Part shown: positions 10,169-18,566 of the stretch, piece by piece
How the letters are laid out: each line of letters begins with the position of its first letter
How positions within the stretch are numbered: the first letter of the stretch is position 1
Virus record (IMG/VR): IMGVR_UViG_3300032006_000078
Span: 1 to 24,769 of that record
Strand: one strand, 5' to 3'
DNA length: 24,769 nucleotides
Source of the DNA: a virus
Position numbers and translations under genes: made by a program
The notes under the pieces: generated by a model
The model's database searches: none
The model's input: only the letters and a program-made list of their open reading frames with translations
Told to the model about the DNA's origin: nothing

Positions 10169-10352
10169 TATTTTTTCCTTTTACTAATTCTTCATTCTGT
10201 TTTAAATATTCAACATCTTTTCTAAATCGCTTTAATAATTGGCTTTCTAAATCTAACATTTGTTTAGTTTTTTCAGCTAGTTCCATCAGCAAAGGATGAG
10301 CTTGCATTTTTGTCGCTTTTTCCCATTCTTCTTGTTTTTTATTTTTTGCCAT
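10161..10352 (-). CDS. Small helical protein (63 aa) between gp5 and the 1322-aa protein
   Basis: This short, highly charged protein is predicted from its sequence to be almost entirely alpha-helical. Lys/Glu-rich stretches (KKQEEWEKATK, then LMELAEKTKQMLDLESQLLKRF) give a likely coiled coil with leucine spacing. It starts one base after the gp5 stop and overlaps the next gene by 8 bases, so it is embedded in a coupled baseplate operon and is unlikely to be a chance frame. I do not recognise the family. It could be a small assembly factor or chaperone for the large neighbouring structural protein; this is an inference from location only. Confidence 0.65.
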   Translation of the reverse strand: MAKNKKQEEWEKATKMQAHPLLMELAEKTKQMLDLESQLLKRFRKDVEYLKQNEELVKGKNNG

Positions 10353-10353
10353 A

Positions 10354-12480
10354 TTAATCTGCTAATAATAAGTTTAAATTCTTTTGAGACTGGATTGCCT
10401 GAACAGCATTATATATCCACTCGGGCGCTACACTAGTTCCCTGTGCCTTTGCCATTGCTCCTGGCATAAGAGATCCCGTATTGGTAGCCCCAACAACGGC
10501 GTGAGAATGATTTAAATAATCTTGCATGAACTCATCAAGAATTCTTCTTAGAGAAATTATTTGATTTTTAATCGCAATAGTACCTCCAGCATCAATTGTC
10601 ATTTCTGCTGTTGCTGTTTGCATTTTAGCCTCTCCTTGGGGGCCGTTCGTAGACATTAAAACACTTCCACCATCATTTTTCCCAGCGATAGATATTTCTC
10701 CAAGCTTGTTTGCCATTGTTACGGGTCCAAATTGTGATGCTAATTTTATTTTGGCTGATGAAGGATCTTGTGGACCGATAGGCATAATAGAAAGATAACC
10801 GCTAGCATTAACAGGCGAAGCGGAAGGCATAGCATTTAATTGTAACAGACAACCGCCATTTTGAACAATACCGCCACTTCTTATATTAATAATACCGTTA
10901 GTAACACTGATCTTTTTTGCTTCTGTACCGTCGCCGGTTAATACATTGGCACCAGTAATAACTTCTTCGCTTCTATGAGTAACACTTAGTAAACTATTCT
11001 GAGCGGACAGCGCCATAGCAGCTGTTGATCCAACAGCAAATTTCCCACAATTTATAGCTCTTTCGCCTATTATATCTTCATGGAAATGTCCGGATCTTTT
11101 AATATAAGTCCTTAAACCTTCACCCTCTGGATCTGGGTTCATGGGTCCGCCATGCCTTGAAGGTTCTTCTGCTACAGTTTCTCCTTGAGTATATTTCTTA
11201 GTATTCATTACGATTTCTTCTTTTGCATTAAATTCGATTCGGTCTGCTTTAATAAAAGCAATCCCGTCTCTACAATACATTTCAATATTACCACTTTCTG
11301 ATTCCATATGAACATCCCCGGAACCTTTAACTCTCAACCAATAATCATCTGTTCCATGGTCGGCATTTACCATTAATTCATATCCTTTATGTATAGTTGA
11401 AAATTTATCACCTGCTATATGTTCGTAAGAATTTCTTAAAACGCAAGACCAATAATCCTCATTTGATTTATCAACTATTGTACCTTGGGGGTGCATTTCT
11501 CGATATGATCCGGACCGATGATACCAATGTAATCTTTCATGTGAAGGGGTGTCATCAATCTCAATAGCATGCCCACTCTCTGATACATGTACATGATTAT
11601 ACGGATACGTTGCATCGTAAGGGGGTTCTGGTTCTCGAAATGTATTAGGAGATTTTACTCCTTTAGCTTTCCACGCCGTACCCATTCTTAAATCCATTTT
11701 TGTTTGAACTATAGAATTATTATCTCCCCAGTCTTTTATAATTAATTCACTTTTAGTATTTGTACCTAATATAGATTTAAGACGTGTACTTTTATCGGCG
11801 AATCCTCTGGCCAGTCTCGGAGTTGTTGGTTCTCCTAAAAATCTTTCGAGGGGATAATTATAACTATATTCATAATCTGGTAATACTGTACCAGGCGTCG
11901 TTCCTTCGCCTCCAGGTCCAGTTGATTCTGGAACAATTTCATCACCGACTACTTTAGTAGCTTTATCAGATCTTTCAAATATTTTAATACGATTTACAGC
12001 AGGAAAAGGTGGTCTTTGTTCAGTATCAAATTCAACTTTTAAAGGATGTTGTGGTACATTTGTAAATTCTACCTTTTCAGTTCTAATATTTCCAAGTTCA
12101 TCCACATCATAAAACGTTGGAAACCAATCTCTCGGGTCATTAAAACCTTCATCGGGATTACATGGTAAATCCGGCCGACCCGGTAATGTGCCAAGCATAA
12201 CGGGATCACTAGCATCTTCTCCATCTCTAAAAAAACCCATTATCCAAGAACCTTCTACTGGTCCAGTTGGACTAGTCCCAACACCGGTTTGAGAAGCAGA
12301 AGTAAGCGGCATTAAAGGAAAAGCCCATGGCAAAGCATCTGTAGGCAAATCTTGTTTATCTTTAGTATGCCAACCTAGCCATCTTACTTTACATCTTCCC
12401 AGATATAAAGGATCAAATCTATTTTCAACTACTCCGACGGCCCAGGTAAAGCCTTCTTTGCCCATAAAATTTGGTTCCAT
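10354..12480 (-). CDS. 5: Baseplate central spike / hub protein gp5 (lysozyme domain absent)
   Basis: This 708-aa protein is the gp5/VgrG-like spike. Residues about 10-105 form the OB-fold (WAVGVVENRFDPLYLGRCKVRW...GSWIMGFFRDGEDASDPVMLGTLPGRP), which plugs the hub. Residues about 290-345 carry the characteristic ESGHAIEIDDTPSHERLHWYHRSG motif that opens the spike. After this, repeated short beta strands (MESESGNIEM, EFNAKEEIVMNT, GIINIRSGG) form the C-terminal beta-helix needle, ending near NHSHAVVG. T4 gp5 has a lysozyme domain between the OB-fold and the needle. Here that interval (about 110-290) shows no glutamate-based lysozyme motif and instead holds Pro/Gly-rich linkers. The start has a good ribosome-binding site (AGGGGAAC) and lies 11 bases after the 699-aa hub gene. 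Confidence 0.88.
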   Translation of the reverse strand: MEPNFMGKEGFTWAVGVVENRFDPLYLGRCKVRWLGWHTKDKQDLPTDALPWAFPLMPLTSASQTGVGTSPTGPVEGSWIMGFFRDGEDASDPVMLGTLPGRPDLPCNPDEGFNDPRDWFPTFYDVDELGNIRTEKVEFTNVPQHPLKVEFDTEQRPPFPAVNRIKIFERSDKATKVVGDEIVPESTGPGGEGTTPGTVLPDYEYSYNYPLERFLGEPTTPRLARGFADKSTRLKSILGTNTKSELIIKDWGDNNSIVQTKMDLRMGTAWKAKGVKSPNTFREPEPPYDATYPYNHVHVSESGHAIEIDDTPSHERLHWYHRSGSYREMHPQGTIVDKSNEDYWSCVLRNSYEHIAGDKFSTIHKGYELMVNADHGTDDYWLRVKGSGDVHMESESGNIEMYCRDGIAFIKADRIEFNAKEEIVMNTKKYTQGETVAEEPSRHGGPMNPDPEGEGLRTYIKRSGHFHEDIIGERAINCGKFAVGSTAAMALSAQNSLLSVTHRSEEVITGANVLTGDGTEAKKISVTNGIINIRSGGIVQNGGCLLQLNAMPSASPVNASGYLSIMPIGPQDPSSAKIKLASQFGPVTMANKLGEISIAGKNDGGSVLMSTNGPQGEAKMQTATAEMTIDAGGTIAIKNQIISLRRILDEFMQDYLNHSHAVVGATNTGSLMPGAMAKAQGTSVAPEWIYNAVQAIQSQKNLNLLLAD

Positions 12481-12491
12481 GTTCCCCTTTT

Positions 12492-14591
12492 TTAATTTTG
12501 CGTATTAGTCGCCGGATCGTAGCCTGGCGGCATATGTGATTTAAGAGCATCTTCCCTACTACCGTAAACAGGCCCGTATGCTGCCTGTGGCTTATAATCC
12601 GGTGGGCCACTGCCGCCAAATTCGTCCGTACCATACTCACTGCCGATTAATTCTCCAGCTTTGTCATACCACGGAGGCCCTCCAACTCCCTCCATCGCCT
12701 TTGCTGTAGGATCTGCACCAGCCATTGGAGTCATAACAACCAGTGGTGTCGAGTTAATTTCCTCCGCTACCTCATCTCCAAATTGTCCGACTTCTGCTTC
12801 TGCACTAACATCTTTAGTAGTTACTACCTTTTCGATTTCAAGGCCTGGTGCCCAATTATGTAAAGAATCTTTTCTAAGTTGAAGTTCTTGAGTATATCTT
12901 TCCATAGAAAATGAATGTTTTATTTTTGTTATGAGATATTTACCTCCCAAGAAAAAATCATCACCTCCGGCATGGTCTTCATTCATAATTTGAGATGGCA
13001 TATGCCATTCTATAATATCTCCAACTCTTAAAGATGAATCTCCAGGTATTTTAACTGTTATTTTTATATTATCAAGTTGCTGTAATTGAGAAGCTCTTTT
13101 TTGAACTCTTAGTTCCACATTATTTTCATTAATTCCCGGTTCTCTTCCGCCTCCACCTGGACCCTTTCTATTGTGGGCTAAAAAATATGAATGATTCATA
13201 TTTGTTGCAGTAAATTTTACAAGAGAACCTTCTCCTCCCGAATCATCGAGTAAACAATCATGATTATATGAACAAAGTTTGCCCGGACCCAATTGTCGAG
13301 TTAAATCTATTAGTCTTCTTCTTGATGTATCTGCATCCGGTGTTTTTCCGGCAACAGTAGTTGGTGTTTCAGAGAATTCTGCCGCATGTATTTCTGCTTC
13401 GTGCTGATCTTTATTTTCAATATATCTATATCCTATTTGATTATATCTCATTCGAATTATATCGTGAGTTATTAGTTTAGAAGAATACATACCTTCTCTC
13501 ATATTCTGAACAACATCAAAAAGACTATCAACTTGATATTTTTCTGCATTATTAAGTTGACCCGGAACATGTACTTTCTGTTTAATTAGTTCTGGATCAT
13601 GCTCAGTTGATACAGTTGATACAATATGTCGTTTAGGTTCTCTTTTAAAACTAGTTTCTAAACTTTCAAATTTAAATGCCGATAAAGTTTCATAAAACAT
13701 ATATAGGGCACCGTCGGCAGGCGCATTTTCATCCTCATTATCTAGTGCTCGTTGCGCGGCCTGTGCTTCCTTTTTCTGTTTTACGGCCGCGGCCAGTCCC
13801 GGATCAACTGATGCTTCTCCGTATCCTACATTTTCAAATCCCCCATCATCATCCATTTCCGGTGCAGGAGTTGCCTTTTCTGCTAAATTTTCAATAATAT
13901 CAAAAGGAGATTTAAAGGGAAAACAAAAATCATATATATCTGCTGTTGGTTCAATATGAAGTTTTTTAGGAGCTTGACCATCTAGATAAGGACCATAAAA
14001 ACTAGATAAGGGTTTTGCAATATAATTTTTATAAAGATCTTGAACAACCCTTTCAATTTTTACACCTTTATATCCTTTACTTATTTTTCTTTTTTCACTA
14101 ATAATAGCCTCTATTGAAATACAACGAAGAACATATGTTTTCATAGTAGGAGTATTATCAATTATAGGAGATATAGAATATACTCTAAAAACTTTTTTAA
14201 CAATACCGTCAAGATTATTATCAGATTCAGGCATTTCCCCAGCTGTAAAGCCTAGTGTTGCTGCCTCAAAAGAAATAAATTCTTCGCCTATAATTGGAAC
14301 CTGTTCTCTAAGACCCATTCCATCATGTATTTCAAATTCTGCTAATAAATAAGGTGTATTAATATTTTCATAAATGTATACTTGATCTATCATGGGTATA
14401 ATATTAATACCGCCAGATCCAGACGCTTCAATATTCGGGGACAATAAATCACATTTGGATATTTTATATTCTCCCGGCATTTGATGAGTTCTTATTTTTT
14501 CATCTTTGCCCGGCGCATCTTCCCCAATTGGAGATCTTACTTGTGGAGGTTTTTCAACTTGTACTACTGAATTCGGATCACCTATGGCCAT
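12492..14591 (-). CDS. 27: Baseplate hub protein, gp27-like (699 aa)
   Basis: This 699-aa protein lies directly upstream of gp5, where the hub trimer partner of the spike is expected. Residues about 30-190 fit the first tube-like barrel of gp27/gp44-type hubs: DQVYIYENINTPYLLAEFEIHDG, then VFRVYSISPI and YVLRCIS, strand-rich segments that form a pseudohexameric adaptor between the sixfold tube and threefold spike. A second barrel is suggested at about 515-590 (VKIPGDSSLRVGDIIEWHMPS and GKYLITKIKHSFS). It is far longer than T4 gp27 (391 aa). The excess is a low-complexity insert (about 250-295, rich in Ala, Gln and Asp) and a Gly/Pro-rich C-terminal tail of about 90 residues. It starts 6 bases after gp53. 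Hub assignment is strong by context and moderate by sequence. Confidence 0.78.
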   Translation of the reverse strand: MAIGDPNSVVQVEKPPQVRSPIGEDAPGKDEKIRTHQMPGEYKISKCDLLSPNIEASGSGGINIIPMIDQVYIYENINTPYLLAEFEIHDGMGLREQVPIIGEEFISFEAATLGFTAGEMPESDNNLDGIVKKVFRVYSISPIIDNTPTMKTYVLRCISIEAIISEKRKISKGYKGVKIERVVQDLYKNYIAKPLSSFYGPYLDGQAPKKLHIEPTADIYDFCFPFKSPFDIIENLAEKATPAPEMDDDGGFENVGYGEASVDPGLAAAVKQKKEAQAAQRALDNEDENAPADGALYMFYETLSAFKFESLETSFKREPKRHIVSTVSTEHDPELIKQKVHVPGQLNNAEKYQVDSLFDVVQNMREGMYSSKLITHDIIRMRYNQIGYRYIENKDQHEAEIHAAEFSETPTTVAGKTPDADTSRRRLIDLTRQLGPGKLCSYNHDCLLDDSGGEGSLVKFTATNMNHSYFLAHNRKGPGGGGREPGINENNVELRVQKRASQLQQLDNIKITVKIPGDSSLRVGDIIEWHMPSQIMNEDHAGGDDFFLGGKYLITKIKHSFSMERYTQELQLRKDSLHNWAPGLEIEKVVTTKDVSAEAEVGQFGDEVAEEINSTPLVVMTPMAGADPTAKAMEGVGGPPWYDKAGELIGSEYGTDEFGGSGPPDYKPQAAYGPVYGSREDALKSHMPPGYDPATNTQN

Positions 14592-14597
14592 ATTTTA

Positions 14598-15155
14598 TCA
14601 CCTGTATCGTTTAGTTTGTGCTTCTTTTAAAATACCTTCAACATATGACCTGCTGATTATTTTAATTTCTCTGTTCTTTTCATTTCTTTTAAATTCCATA
14701 TCATACTTAGTAATTCTTTTTTTCTCTCCAGATGGTAGAGCATTGTAAGCATCTTTATCAATTATAACTTCTTTTAATGTAGTCGTATCTGTTTCTTCTT
14801 CTATAATTTGTCTGTATTGATGAATTTGTTTTTTGGCTCTTTCGACAGAACCATATTTTCCTTTTATCATCTTTGTAAAATCCTGACTACTTAAAGGCCA
14901 ATCAAAATATGGATTAAACATTTGATTTGCTAAAAATATTATCCAATCATATTTAACACTACCATATACAAGATAAGATGTTGTATCGGGTCTTTCACCA
15001 TCTCCAATAGTATGTTTTTCAAAATCTATGGCTTTTTCAACTACATTTTGTTTTATTAAGTTTCGAATAAAAATATCTCTCGCGGTAAATGTTTCACCAT
15101 ATTTATTACCCCTTATATTATATTCTATTTGTGGTAAGTATCCAAAATATGACAT
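14598..15155 (-). CDS. 53: Baseplate wedge protein gp53
   Basis: This 185-aa protein matches gp53, the wedge subunit that clamps neighbouring wedges around the hub. Typical features are the opening MSYFGYLPQIEYN, then a DIFIRN helix at about 27-35 and the conserved SVKYDWIIFLANQMFNPYFDWPLS segment (about 67-91), where phages of this group keep the WIIFLAN core. The C-terminal half is charged and helical. The length agrees with T4 gp53 (196 aa). Its ATG overlaps the stop of the preceding tube-cap gene (TAATG), so translation is probably coupled. The adjacent gp48/54-type gene supports a baseplate role. Confidence 0.9.
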   Translation of the reverse strand: MSYFGYLPQIEYNIRGNKYGETFTARDIFIRNLIKQNVVEKAIDFEKHTIGDGERPDTTSYLVYGSVKYDWIIFLANQMFNPYFDWPLSSQDFTKMIKGKYGSVERAKKQIHQYRQIIEEETDTTTLKEVIIDKDAYNALPSGEKKRITKYDMEFKRNEKNREIKIISRSYVEGILKEAQTKRYR

Positions 15156-16021
15156 TAAAATCCTTGTTCTACTAAGTCTCTAGTTATAATAGAAGTTTCT
15201 GTAAAAGTAATAGTCATTTTTACTTCAAATGGGGAAGATTCAGAATCATCGAAAAAGAATGGTTGTCCTGCCGCGGCATAATTAGTGATTATACTATTAC
15301 AAACACATCTCGCAATTTTAAAAGGAGTGCCTATTTTTCCAGTTTTGGAATGACCAAATGTTATATCCCAAGTACTCGGGAATGTAAAAAAGTTTGTGCC
15401 CGCTCCTCTTTCTTTTGTTGATCCGCCAGAGCCGGATTTTTTATCACCTATTAATTGTTTATATCCGGGCAAGGTAGATGATCTGAAGCGTCGTATAATA
15501 TCTCGTATTTTTGCCGAGTCATTCGGTTCTTCTGCGATCATGGGAAATTCAAAAGTAAACTTTCTAAATTTTCCTGGACCTTGATATAATAAAGACATTT
15601 TAGGATTCACAGCCAAATTTGCACCGGCTAGCACCCTTTTTGCTAAATCCGTTTTTCTAATTGTTGAAGCCAACATAAATTCTGCTGAAGCCTCTCCCTT
15701 ATCTTTAACATCTGACCAATTTAAATTTTTCCAAGCAGCCACCGCTACTTCTGACATATCTCCACCTGATTTTTGAAAATCGCCAAGTCCTACTGCGGCT
15801 TTCCTCGCGGCATCTGTTATCACTGTTCCAAGCCCTTCTTGTTCTGCATATATCGCTTCCGCTGTTGAAATTAAAGACTGCGCGGACATGGGAAGAGCAA
15901 TAGAATATTCTATTTGATTACTCGATGACATGAAAAGTGAAGGAAAAGAATTAAATAACACCCAATGGCCTTCGCCACCTGTAGCGCTTCCGAGATTATT
16001 CGGATATGTGAGTGTTTCCAT
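15155..16021 (-). CDS. 48: Baseplate tail-tube cap/initiator, gp48/gp54-like
   Basis: This 288-aa protein opens the minus-strand baseplate operon. The N-terminal part (METLTYPNNLGSATGGEGHW...FNSFP) and the C-terminal tube-like beta barrel (residues about 180-288, with LPGYKQLIGDKKSG, TFPSTWDITFGH and PFEVKMTITFTETSII) fit the gp48/gp54 family, which caps the hub and nucleates the tail tube. T4 gp48 is 364 aa and gp54 is 320 aa; which one this corresponds to is unclear. The start is supported by GGAG 11 bases upstream and a late-promoter-like GATAAATA further up. It is divergent from gp4. Confidence 0.75.
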   Translation of the reverse strand: METLTYPNNLGSATGGEGHWVLFNSFPSLFMSSSNQIEYSIALPMSAQSLISTAEAIYAEQEGLGTVITDAARKAAVGLGDFQKSGGDMSEVAVAAWKNLNWSDVKDKGEASAEFMLASTIRKTDLAKRVLAGANLAVNPKMSLLYQGPGKFRKFTFEFPMIAEEPNDSAKIRDIIRRFRSSTLPGYKQLIGDKKSGSGGSTKERGAGTNFFTFPSTWDITFGHSKTGKIGTPFKIARCVCNSIITNYAAAGQPFFFDDSESSPFEVKMTITFTETSIITRDLVEQGF

Positions 16022-16037
16022 CTTTTTTTATTCTCCA

Positions 16038-16045
16038 TATAAATA
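16038..16045 (+). promoter_or_regulatory. T4-type late promoter for the gp4 operon
   Basis: The plus strand carries an exact TATAAATA, the T4 late -10 consensus recognised through gp55 with the gp45 clamp and gp33. The predicted start near 16052 would give a leader of about 27 bases to the gp4 ATG at 16079. It sits in the only divergent intergenic gap of the structural region, where a promoter is required. Confidence 0.7.
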
Positions 16046-16059
16046 GGTTAATATTTAAT

Positions 16060-16067
16060 TATTTATC
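16060..16067 (-). promoter_or_regulatory. Candidate late promoter for the baseplate operon
   Basis: The minus strand reads GATAAATA, a near-consensus late -10. It would start transcription near 16053 with a leader of about 33 bases before the gp48/54 ATG at 16021, leaving the GGAG site intact. It points towards the plus-strand TATAAATA, with only 14 bases between the two boxes, so the two open complexes would overlap. Confidence 0.5.
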
Positions 16068-16078
16068 GATTATTTATT

Positions 16079-16522
16079 ATGGCATATAAGGGAAAATTTA
16101 AACCGAAAAATCGCGATAAATATAAAGGAAATCCCACTAATATAATTTATAGAAGTTTGTGGGAAAGGCGGTTTATGGTTTATTGTGATTCTAATAATAG
16201 TGTTGTAAAATGGTCTAGTGAGGAAATCGTTATACCATACAGGTCGCCGTTTGATAGAAAAATACACAAATATTATCCAGATTTTTGGGTTAAAATAAAA
16301 AAACACGATGGATCTTTTGAAACATCTATTATTGAAGTAAAACCAAAGTCACAAACTATTCCTCCTAAAGATACGAGCAGAAAACGAAAAAGTGGAAGGT
16401 TTTTATTAGAAATGAAAAGATATGGTGTAAATGAAGCCAAGTGGAAGGCTGCTACCACATATTGTAAATATAAAAATTGGAAATTTAAAATTATAACGGA
16501 AGAACATTTGCTCGCTAAATAG
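16079..16522 (+). CDS. 4: Head completion protein gp4
   Basis: This 147-aa protein is the gp4 (50/65) head-completion family, which acts after DNA packaging to prepare the head for tail joining. Family hallmarks are present: YRSLWERRFMVYCD near residues 24-37, IPYRSPFDRKIHKYYPDFWV (about 52-71), IIEVKPK (about 83-89), and the C-terminal KWKAATTYCKYKNWKFKIITE. The E...D...E-x-K arrangement (glutamate in WERR, aspartate in PDFW, EVK) resembles the TnsA/restriction-enzyme-like nuclease fold that the family shares. The length is close to T4 gp4 (150 aa). No Shine-Dalgarno sequence is obvious, so the ATG rests on homology and on its distance from the late promoter. It is the first gene of the plus-strand operon. 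Confidence 0.9.
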   Translation: MAYKGKFKPKNRDKYKGNPTNIIYRSLWERRFMVYCDSNNSVVKWSSEEIVIPYRSPFDRKIHKYYPDFWVKIKKHDGSFETSIIEVKPKSQTIPPKDTSRKRKSGRFLLEMKRYGVNEAKWKAATTYCKYKNWKFKIITEEHLLAK

Positions 16523-16525
16523 TAT

Positions 16526-17194
16526 ATGGCACTACGAAAACTTTCATATATAGAAGATGAATCGGTAAGATGGCTCATGGAAAAATGGGAAAAACTCCGT
16601 GATGATCTGAGATATGGAAGAGCCGGTTCACTTAAAGATGGCGCCAGTATTATAAAAGATAGTAAAAGAGAATCCGGCTTACAATTTGGCAGAATGTATT
16701 TTTTCCATTATCAGCCCAAATTAAGAGAAACATTACCTTATTATGATATATTTCCGCTAGTAATACCGATAAGAGCTTATCGTAAAGGAATGCTGGGAAT
16801 GAATTTTCATTATCTTCCTTATAGATTAAGAGAAAGATTAATGAAAAAATTAATCGGATTTTTAAATGAAGAGGGCATGCAAGCATATTTAGATGTTTCA
16901 TATAATGATATTAAAAGGAACTTCCTTCGATATAAAGAAGTTAAACCTACCATCCATAAATATGATTTAACAGGGGGATATGTTCGTTCTCAGTTTATTC
17001 TTATTGAACCCGATGAATGGAATACCGCATTACATTTACCCGTAGAAGAATTTAGATCTCGTGGTGGTGGACGAGGAGTTTCAAAACAACAAGTTTGGGG
17101 TGATAGCAGCGATATTATTGAAGAAATTGAACCGGGTAATAAGAATCCTTTGCGTAACGTATATAGATATCTTAAAAAACCTTTAAATGTTTAA
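16526..17194 (+). CDS. Probable DNA end protector / head protein gp2-like
   Basis: This 222-aa protein starts 3 bases after gp4 with no clear ribosome-binding site, which suggests translational coupling. The central block with YFFHYQPKLRETLPYYDIFP and the following MNFHYLPYRLRERLMKKL is a conserved signature I associate with this locus in marine T4-like phages. In T4, gene 2 (DNA end protector, 274 aa) is a close neighbour of genes 4 and 53, so the context favours gp2, which binds packaged DNA ends and protects them from RecBCD-type nucleases. The sequence is basic and the C-terminal quarter is Gly/Arg-rich (FRSRGGGRGVSKQ), consistent with DNA contact. I am unsure of direct T4 gp2 homology and therefore leave the symbol blank. 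Confidence 0.6.
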   Translation: MALRKLSYIEDESVRWLMEKWEKLRDDLRYGRAGSLKDGASIIKDSKRESGLQFGRMYFFHYQPKLRETLPYYDIFPLVIPIRAYRKGMLGMNFHYLPYRLRERLMKKLIGFLNEEGMQAYLDVSYNDIKRNFLRYKEVKPTIHKYDLTGGYVRSQFILIEPDEWNTALHLPVEEFRSRGGGRGVSKQQVWGDSSDIIEEIEPGNKNPLRNVYRYLKKPLNV

Positions 17195-17203
17195 CGGAGT
17201 TTT

Positions 17204-17812
17204 ATGAGTCCAGATCAATTTATAACAGCATTAGATAAGGGTAAAGGTTTAGCTCCTTTAAATAGATTTGTAGCCAAAATTAAATTTCCTGATGCATTAA
17301 AACCACAAGCGACTACGGAAGAATTATCATTGTTTTGCGATTCAGCTCCGATGCCGGGAAGAACGATAGCAACTGCAGAATTAAGACATTATGGTCCAAC
17401 ACGAAAAGTTGCAAGAGAAATGACCTATGGAGAATTTTCATTAGGATTTATAATGACAAATACCCACAGTGCAAGAAACTCATTTTTACAATGGATGGAT
17501 TATGCAGTAAATCCTGTAACAGCGGACATGAGATATTCTTCACAATATAAAGGTTCCGTTAAAGTATTAATGTTTGCGCAAGATTCTATTGGTTTAAGTT
17601 CCTCTGAGGCTTCTTTTGGCGCTGAATATTTAGAATCATTTCCAACAGTTGTTGATCCAATTACTTTGGGTTGGGATCAAACAAATACTGTGGGAAAATT
17701 TAATGTAACTTTTCATTATAAAACATGGAAACCATTAGCAGCAGCTGGTTATGCAGATCCGAATGCCGGAAGCACATTTGCGTTTGGTGAAGGCCAATTT
17801 GAAGCAACATAA
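17204..17812 (+). CDS. Tail-tube-fold protein (gp19-like)
   Basis: This 202-aa protein has the tail-tube signature: RFVAKIKFP near residue 22, LSLFCDSAPMPGRTIATAE (about 41-59), an RHYGPTRK turn, EFSLGFIMTN, the SFLQWMDYAV helix, and a late GKFNVTFHYKTWKPL strand. T4 gp19 is 163 aa. The protein could be the major tube or a paralogue placed at the tube end. The major tube normally lies with gp18 and gp20, which are not visible in this window. A CGGAG ribosome-binding site precedes the ATG. It is followed by the tape-measure chaperone and the tape measure, the same order as in lambda-type tail modules (tube, chaperone, tape measure). Confidence 0.7.
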   Translation: MSPDQFITALDKGKGLAPLNRFVAKIKFPDALKPQATTEELSLFCDSAPMPGRTIATAELRHYGPTRKVAREMTYGEFSLGFIMTNTHSARNSFLQWMDYAVNPVTADMRYSSQYKGSVKVLMFAQDSIGLSSSEASFGAEYLESFPTVVDPITLGWDQTNTVGKFNVTFHYKTWKPLAAAGYADPNAGSTFAFGEGQFEAT

Positions 17813-17855
17813 TCATACACTGCATTAATTATATAATTTTTAATATGGAGATATA

Positions 17856-18566
17856 ATGGCATTACCAACCGTGAACAGTCCCACATATGAACTTAAATTA
17901 CATAGTGTGGATCAAAAAATAAAATATAGACCTTTTTTAGTTAAAGAAGAAAAGATCTTATTAACCGCCCTAGAAGGTGGTGAAACTGCAGACATTGTAA
18001 GAGCTACAAAAGAAATCATTAAAAATTGTTGCCTTACGGATAATATTGAAATTGAAAAACTCCCTGCTTTTGATATAGAATTATTTTTTCTAAATTTAAG
18101 AGCGCGCTCAGTTGGCGAAAATGTTGAAGTTAACTTATCCTGTCAGGAAAAATCATGCGAGGGGGAAACACCGGTCGTAGTTAATCTTGATGGCGTTGGT
18201 TTAGATACTGGCAAAGATCATAAAGATATAGTAAGGCTTACTGATAAAATAAAGGTTAAATTAAAATATCCAAATATTGATAGAATGACAAGGCCTCCTG
18301 ATGAATCTCAAATGGATTCTATTTTTGAAATAACCAAAGCATGTATAGACACAATTCAGGACGGTGATGAAATGCATGATATAAAAGATTATACAGAGAC
18401 AGAAATAGAAGATTTTATCATGTCTTTAAATCAACAACAATTTGGAAGTATTGTTGCTTTTTTTAATACTATGCCAAAATTAAGACATAAAGTAGGTTTT
18501 ACTTGTCAAAAATGTAATAAAAAACAAGAAGTAGTCTTGGAGGGGCTACAATCTTTTTTCGGCTAG
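17856..18566 (+). CDS. 26: Tape-measure chaperone / baseplate hub assembly protein gp26
   Basis: This 236-aa protein belongs to the T4 gp26 baseplate family (T4 gp26 is 208 aa), which acts in hub and tape-measure assembly. Visible features are the N-terminal YELKLHSVDQKIKYRPFLVKEEKILL (residues about 11-36), a four-cysteine set (CQEKSC at about 110-115 and CQKC near 221-224) that could bind zinc, and a C-terminal segment ending SFFG. The ribosome-binding site GGAGATATA precedes the ATG. The last codons contain a TTTTTTC slippery run just before the TAG stop, after which a coding-like frame continues for 65 codons with no start codon of its own. It lies directly before the tape measure, as G does before H in lambda. 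Confidence 0.8.
   Translation: MALPTVNSPTYELKLHSVDQKIKYRPFLVKEEKILLTALEGGETADIVRATKEIIKNCCLTDNIEIEKLPAFDIELFFLNLRARSVGENVEVNLSCQEKSCEGETPVVVNLDGVGLDTGKDHKDIVRLTDKIKVKLKYPNIDRMTRPPDESQMDSIFEITKACIDTIQDGDEMHDIKDYTETEIEDFIMSLNQQQFGSIVAFFNTMPKLRHKVGFTCQKCNKKQEVVLEGLQSFFG
18554..18560 (+). promoter_or_regulatory. Programmed -1 ribosomal frameshift site (T TTT TTC)
   Basis: The zero-frame codons here read TCT TTT TTC GGC TAG, so the heptamer T TTT TTC fits the X XXY YYZ rule exactly. Both tRNAs can re-pair as TTT TTT after slipping back one base. The zero-frame stop follows one codon later at 18564-18566. The new frame, beginning with CGG at 18560, stays open to a TAA at 18755. A stem-loop candidate lies downstream. 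Confidence 0.75.

Noticed and set aside
13676-13897. Plus-strand frame of 73 codons, His/Pro-rich, inside the hub gene
   Set aside because: Its composition reflects the Asp/Glu/Ala-rich insert of the hub gene on the other strand; there is no independent support.
17813-17855. AT-palindrome AATTATATAATT before gp26 considered as a promoter or operator
   Set aside because: Short AT-only palindromes are expected by chance here, and there is no TATAAATA or -35/-10 pair; only the GGAG ribosome-binding site is convincing.
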